Assembly (NCBI GenBank): GCA_020846375.1
Contig: JADLDZ010000029.1
Span: forward strand, 1 to 9,238
DNA: 9,238 nucleotides
DNA from: Nitrospirales bacterium
GTDB lineage: Bacteria; Nitrospirota; Thermodesulfovibrionia; Thermodesulfovibrionales; Dissulfurispiraceae
Reading direction: 5' to 3'
Every line of letters starts with the position of its first letter. Position 1 is the stretch's first letter. Below are positions 5,798-9,238 of the stretch, one piece after another. Under the pieces are notes generated by a model, which searched no databases, was not told the origin of the DNA, and saw only the letters and a program-made list of their open reading frames with translations. The position numbers and the translations under genes were made by a program.

Positions 5798-7376
5798 GTG
5801 CCTCCCCGGCCACCGGCAGCGTGATGGTGAAAGTGGTCCCCCTGCCCTCCGCGCTCTCCGCAGAGATGTCGCCGCCGTGCTTCCTGATGATGTTGAAGAC
5901 GATGGCAAGCCCGAGGCCGGTGCCCCTGTCCTTTGTCGTAAAAAAGGGCTCGAAGATCTTCTCCTCGGCATCGGAAGGCATGCCCCTGCCGGTGTCCGAT
6001 ACCTTTATCATAACATGGTCTCCTCCTCTCTCCGACACGACTTTCAGCTCTCCCTTTCCGGACATCGCCTGCACCGCATTGGTAAAGAGGTTGATAAACA
6101 CCCGCTCCATCTGCTCGGGGTCGACCGCTGCCATGAGGCCTCCGGGTTTCGTCTCCACCGACAGGCGGACCCCCTCCGTAGTGACGAGGGCGCCGACAAG
6201 GCGGTAGGCTCCCGCGATGATCTCGTTGAGGTCCACCTGCTGCTTCCGGGGCTCCCGCCCGCGGGCGAATTCGAGGAGGTCTTCCACGATCCGCTTCACC
6301 CGCACCGTCTGGCCCACGATGTCCCCCACTATCTCCTGCACGAAACCGGGACAGGTGTCGCCCGTCTCCTTCACCAGCATCTGCGCCGATATGTTTATGT
6401 TGTTCAGGGGATTGTTGAGCTCATGGGCCACCCCTGCCGCCAGGGTGCCGATGGCCGCCAGCTTTTTCGTATGGAGGAGCTCGCTGTTCTTTCGTGCAAG
6501 CTCCTCCTCGCGCAGGGCGAGCTGCTCCTCCATGGCATTGAATTTCCGGATGAGCAACCCCACTTCATCGTTGCCGCCCCACTTCGTCATCACCGACAAG
6601 GGGAAGAACTCCCCCTTTCCCTTCTTCTCCACCACCTCGATAAGCAGGCGAAGACGGCTCACCACATTGCTGCTGATGAAGAAGAGGGTTCCTATCCCCA
6701 CAATGAAGAAAAGGGGTATCAGTACTACCAGAGCAATTTGCGAAAGATGAATGAAGCGGTCCACATTCGCCCGGGCCGTGCTGTCGAGCTCTTTGGAGAT
6801 TGTCAGCACCTCTTCCCCCATTTTCCTGAGGGCGCTCGTCTCGGCATCGAGCCGGTAGAGCCCCTGCACCAGCTTGTGGCCCGGGGGCAGCAGGAAGATA
6901 TCCCGCAGGAGCTCCGCCGTCTGAAAGGGCCTGTCGAGGAAAGCCGACTTCATGAAAGGAAGCACCCGGGCATACTGCCGGTAGCGGGGGCTGATGCTGT
7001 CGAACCCGGTGGTCAGCTCCCCCACCGATTCCTCGATGCTCCCGAATCTCCGTCCGTACTCCTGTATACGCTGCTTCAGAGCCGCGAGATTGCCCGTCCT
7101 GTCCTGCGGCAGTACGGCGTCGAGGAGTGCGTCGATCTCTCCGAGATAGCGGCGGATGGCTGCGGACTCCTCTATGGCCTTCGGCCTGCCGTAAAGGAAA
7201 AAGTTCTTCTCGTGCCTTCTCAACTGGAGGGATTTGTTCCGCAGGGTATCAGCAAACTCCAGGGAGCGGACTTCCTTCCTGATCTCGATGAAATTGAGGT
7301 ATTCGAAGACGGCAAGGAGTGCAATGACGGACGCGCTGATCACGAACCCGAGGGTTATTTTCTTTCTGAGCGACAT
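5787..7376 (-). CDS. Membrane sensor histidine kinase, partner of the NtrC-type regulator
   Basis: The protein has 529 residues. A membrane helix at about 8-29 and another at about 213-235 enclose a periplasmic sensor of some 180 residues that is mostly helical. Its start, LQLRRHEKNFFLYGRP (50-65), resembles the helical bimodular (HBM) type found in chemoreceptors and kinases. A HAMP linker (about 236-290) and a coiled coil (AMEEQLALREEELARKNSEL, 281-300) follow. The HisKA domain has the phospho-acceptor H318 in GVAHELNNPLNNI. The ATPase domain has N433, DTGRGMP at 461-467, FEPFFTTK and GTGLGL. All boxes are intact. The ATG at 7376 lacks a clear ribosome binding site, but an in-frame TAG lies upstream and no other normal start is available. 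The signal sensed is unknown; HBM domains in other proteins bind small organic acids. Confidence 0.93.
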   Translation of the reverse strand: MSLRKKITLGFVISASVIALLAVFEYLNFIEIRKEVRSLEFADTLRNKSLQLRRHEKNFFLYGRPKAIEESAAIRRYLGEIDALLDAVLPQDRTGNLAALKQRIQEYGRRFGSIEESVGELTTGFDSISPRYRQYARVLPFMKSAFLDRPFQTAELLRDIFLLPPGHKLVQGLYRLDAETSALRKMGEEVLTISKELDSTARANVDRFIHLSQIALVVLIPLFFIVGIGTLFFISSNVVSRLRLLIEVVEKKGKGEFFPLSVMTKWGGNDEVGLLIRKFNAMEEQLALREEELARKNSELLHTKKLAAIGTLAAGVAHELNNPLNNINISAQMLVKETGDTCPGFVQEIVGDIVGQTVRVKRIVEDLLEFARGREPRKQQVDLNEIIAGAYRLVGALVTTEGVRLSVETKPGGLMAAVDPEQMERVFINLFTNAVQAMSGKGELKVVSERGGDHVMIKVSDTGRGMPSDAEEKIFEPFFTTKDRGTGLGLAIVFNIIRKHGGDISAESAEGRGTTFTITLPVAGEAHGL

Positions 7377-7573
7377 AAGGGTAAGAAAACACAGGAAACC
7401 GGGAAAAGTAAAGAAACGGTATTGCCACGGCTACTCCTGCATGCTGAACCGCCGTCCCCCTCTCAATCATATCCTTTCGCCTGTTTTCCCTTCCTGTGGA
7501 GAGTGACGCGCGTCCTGTCTCCCACCCGCTCCACCTCGAAAGGAGGAGAGGTGCCCTGCTCCCCGTATTTCGC

Positions 7574-8272
7574 TTAATGGAACAAAAGGATCCCGAAGCA
7601 GTGGGGAAGGTGAAAATTCAGAGAATCCAGAGGAGTCCAGGACGCCCAGTGGGGACGGGAGGTGTCGTCGCCGCATTTGTAGAAATTGGCGCTCCAGCGG
7701 GCGCCAGGCATTTCGCCTGCGGGGCCCGTATATTTTTCGAGCAGAGAAAAAGGGATGAAGAACTCCAGTGTCCACGAGACCGTTCCCGCTATTTCCGGAT
7801 CGACAAGGGATGGCATCGAATGATATATTTCCACCCGCTTCCCGTCCTCCTCCGGGAGCCTGACATACTCCCGGAAACCCTCCGGAGTCCGGACAGGATC
7901 GGTAATATAGCTGCAGAGGAGCGCTCCCCCGCAGTTGAACTCAAAGTTGAAGTATCCTTTATCCGCCCGTGGGCGAACGAAGAACTCCACACAACTGTCC
8001 TTGTAGACGGGATCCATGTAGCGGGAATGTACACAGCGGACATATCTGTCTTCGACATGAAAAATTCCGAAAATACCTCCGCTGTCGTAAAGCAGCTTTG
8101 CACGGGTACGGGGGCGATGCCCGCTGCTTTCGGGGCGGAAACAGGCAATCTCCAGGGATTCCACACCGCCCCAGACAGCACCGTCCCACGCGCCCCTCAG
8201 CCCGGGTTTCTCAAACCCGGCCGGCACCCGCTGCACACCATATTCTCTCTTCGCCTCCCCGGAACACCCCAT
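7574..8272 (-). CDS. CBM9-like (carbohydrate-binding family 9-like, DOMON-type) protein
   Basis: The protein has 232 residues and nearly all of it matches a single CBM9-like beta-sandwich. Recognisable signatures are RGAWDGAVW near residue 26, AKLLYDSGGIFGIFHVEDRYV, a central DSCVEFFVRP, GYFNFEFNCGGALL, W-T-L-E-F-F-I-PF, and at the end SANFYKCGDDTSRPHWASW then FHLPHCFGILLF. There is no signal peptide, so it is probably cytoplasmic unless the start is wrong. The ATG at 8272 has AAGGAGG upstream at a rather long spacing of about 12 bases. Despite the family name, the ligand is uncertain; stand-alone members are poorly characterised. It sits alone between nifJ and the two-component genes, and nothing ties it functionally to either. 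Confidence 0.8.
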   Translation of the reverse strand: MGCSGEAKREYGVQRVPAGFEKPGLRGAWDGAVWGGVESLEIACFRPESSGHRPRTRAKLLYDSGGIFGIFHVEDRYVRCVHSRYMDPVYKDSCVEFFVRPRADKGYFNFEFNCGGALLCSYITDPVRTPEGFREYVRLPEEDGKRVEIYHSMPSLVDPEIAGTVSWTLEFFIPFSLLEKYTGPAGEMPGARWSANFYKCGDDTSRPHWASWTPLDSLNFHLPHCFGILLFH

Positions 8273-8312
8273 GCGTTCGTCCCGCCTCCTTTACCCGGCC
8301 TGTCCCCCATGG

Positions 8313-8318
8313 ATTATA
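8313..8318 (-). promoter_or_regulatory. Candidate -10 hexamer upstream of the CBM9-like gene
   Basis: TATAAT is perfect on the minus strand, about 40 bases before the ATG at 8272. I found no good -35 box at 16-18 bases spacing, so this is a weak call. Confidence 0.3.
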
Positions 8319-8404
8319 CCCCTCACAACGAAAAACAGGGAAATCCGATGCGCCTTTTCTTCATAATGCGCTCTCTTTCGGGGCTCCTGGCTAACCCCTC
8401 CTCA

Positions 8405-8524
8405 CCTCCCCTTATTTTAAGAGGGGGTAAGATTGAGTTACGCCGTACAGGACACCCTCCCCTTTCTCCCCTCCCCTCAAGGGAGGGGACACATAGAAGT
8501 GAACACCTGTCTCAAGGGAGGGGA
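8405..8524. repeat. Cluster of GC-rich palindromes, REP- or MITE-like
   Basis: Three related elements are packed in 120 bases. A hairpin at 8406-8427 pairs CCTCCCCTT with AAGAGGGGG around ATTTT, with one bulged A and one G-T pair. A perfect hairpin at 8468-8488 pairs CCCCTCCC with GGGAGGGG around CTCAA. The 14-base string CTCAAGGGAGGGGA occurs at 8476-8489 and again at 8511-8524. None is followed by a T tract on either strand, so terminators are unlikely. The outer ends are roughly inverted, which would suit a small non-autonomous element, but no target duplication is visible. Confidence 0.5.
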
Positions 8525-8563
8525 AAGAGAGGAGACCCTGAGACCACGGAGGAATTCGCTCGC

Positions 8564-8585
8564 AAAGAAAGAGGGTGCCCCCTCT
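8564..8585 (-). terminator. Likely rho-independent terminator for nifJ
   Basis: On the minus strand AGAGGG and CCCTCT form a six-base stem around GGCA, followed by TTCTTT. It lies about 110 bases after the nifJ stop and before the palindrome cluster. The stem is short and the T tract interrupted, so it may be weak. Confidence 0.4.
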
Positions 8586-8695
8586 GCCCACGCCGGAGGA
8601 TGCGTATCCCGGATGGATATTTCCGGACAGGTATTTCTTAAAAATAACAGCATATCCCTGATTTATATGATTTATATTGTCCCTTGCGCACCCGT

Positions 8696-9238
8696 CTATT
8701 CCCTCTCCTCCGGGCTCCACTTTGCGAGATGCCGGAGATATTTCCACCTCCTCTGCACGTCCGCCTCGGCTTCTTTCATCAGCTCCGCCGCCAGCCCCTC
8801 GTCGATCAGCCGGAGCATCCGGTAGCGGTTCTCGTGGGAGGCGTACTCCTCGAAGGAGATGCCGGGCTCACCGCTGTCGATGACGAGGGGGCTCTTCCCC
8901 TCCTTTTCGAGGTCGGGATTGAACCGGTAGAGAGGCCAGTGGCCGCAGGCCACCGCCCTTTTCTGCGCCTCCACCCCCTTGCTCATGTCGATCCCCTGGG
9001 CGATGCAGGTGGAGTAGGCGATGACCAGCGAGGGGCCGCGGTACGCTTCGGCCTCCAGGAGAGCCTTGACCGCCTGGGCAGGGTTCGCTCCGAAAGCGAT
9101 CTGTGCGATGTAGATGGTGCCGTAGGTGGACATGATCATCCCGAGGCTCTTCTTCGGGGTCCGCTTCCCCCCTGCCGCGAACTGCGCCACTGCGGGGATA
9201 GGCGTGGCCTTCGAGGTCTGCCCCCCGGTATTGGAGTA
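8696..9238 (-). CDS. nifJ: Pyruvate:ferredoxin (flavodoxin) oxidoreductase, C-terminal part
   Basis: The frame is open from the window edge to TAG at 8698-8696, giving the last 180 residues of a protein normally near 1200 residues. It begins with YSNTGGQTSKATPIPA, the thiamine-diphosphate/magnesium region of domain VI. It continues with FAAGGKRTPKKSLG, STYGTIYIAQIAFGAN and GPSLVIAYSTCIAQGID; in this family the cysteine of the last motif is a ligand of the iron-sulfur cluster nearest the cofactor. It ends with HWPLYRFNP and a helical tail. The enzyme oxidises pyruvate and coenzyme A to acetyl-CoA and CO2, passing electrons to ferredoxin or flavodoxin in the cytoplasm of anaerobes. No frame break is seen in the visible part. 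The single-chain form is inferred from the strong NifJ-type C-terminus. Confidence 0.95.
   Translation of the reverse strand, partial: YSNTGGQTSKATPIPAVAQFAAGGKRTPKKSLGMIMSTYGTIYIAQIAFGANPAQAVKALLEAEAYRGPSLVIAYSTCIAQGIDMSKGVEAQKRAVACGHWPLYRFNPDLEKEGKSPLVIDSGEPGISFEEYASHENRYRMLRLIDEGLAAELMKEAEADVQRRWKYLRHLAKWSPEERE

Larger units (their letters stand above)
8273..8695. other. Gene-free stretch between nifJ and the CBM9-like gene
   Basis: No convincing gene lies in these 423 bases on either strand. Reading with the minus-strand genes, it holds an AT-rich patch just after nifJ with a 9-base tandem repeat (TGATTTATA twice, 8657-8674), a hairpin terminator near 8585-8564, a cluster of GC-rich palindromes at about 8524-8405, and a candidate promoter near 8318. 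The short plus-strand frames here consist of low-complexity Pro/Arg/Gly/Ser codons and look like chance. Confidence 0.6.

Noticed and set aside
7517..7552. Inverted repeat CACCTC/GAGGTG after the CBM9-like gene as a terminator
   Set aside because: The stem is only six bases with a ten-base loop, and no T tract follows on either strand.
5520..7577. Plus-strand open frame of 685 codons opposite the two-component genes
   Set aside because: It covers the reverse complement of intact kinase and regulator domains, and its translation shows no fold or motif.

Overview
The window looks like chromosomal DNA from an anaerobic, GC-rich bacterium. The C-terminus of a pyruvate:ferredoxin oxidoreductase, an NtrC-type two-component system, a sigma-54 promoter and a TauE/TIGR02186 pair would suit Desulfobacterota (former Deltaproteobacteria) or Nitrospirota. 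The sequence alone does not decide between them. Every gene I can support lies on the minus strand, so transcription runs from high to low coordinates. I see no tRNA, rRNA, CRISPR array, transposase or phage gene.

Layout in the direction of transcription. (1) 9238-8696: the 3' end of nifJ, cut by the window edge. (2) 8695-8273: a 423-base gap with a likely nifJ terminator, a cluster of GC-rich palindromes and a candidate promoter. (3) 8272-7574: a CBM9-like/DOMON-type protein of unknown role. (4) 7376-5787 and 5797-4445: a membrane sensor kinase and a sigma-54-activating response regulator whose genes overlap by 11 bases. (5) 4444-4117: a gene-free, partly AT-rich stretch ending at a sigma-54 promoter (4116-4101). 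(6) 4065-87: a compact operon made of a UspA-fold protein, a TauE/SafE permease, a TIGR02186-family membrane-anchored protein, a broken universal-stress-protein segment, and a large protein with a GspE-N/MshEN-like domain and three DUF202-like membrane units. (7) 51-1: the likely start of another gene running off the window.

The regulator keeps its GAFTGA sigma-54 contact motif, and the next transcription unit starts with a near-consensus -24/-12 promoter. I therefore infer that the two-component pair switches on the stress-protein/permease/membrane-protein operon. The cargo suggests an envelope or anion-export stress response, possibly sulfur oxyanions, but no residue proves the substrate. 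The least ordinary element is the last large gene: its three membrane units each start with arginines spaced exactly seven residues apart, and it is fused to, or has grown out of, a universal stress protein now interrupted by a stop codon and two frame changes.
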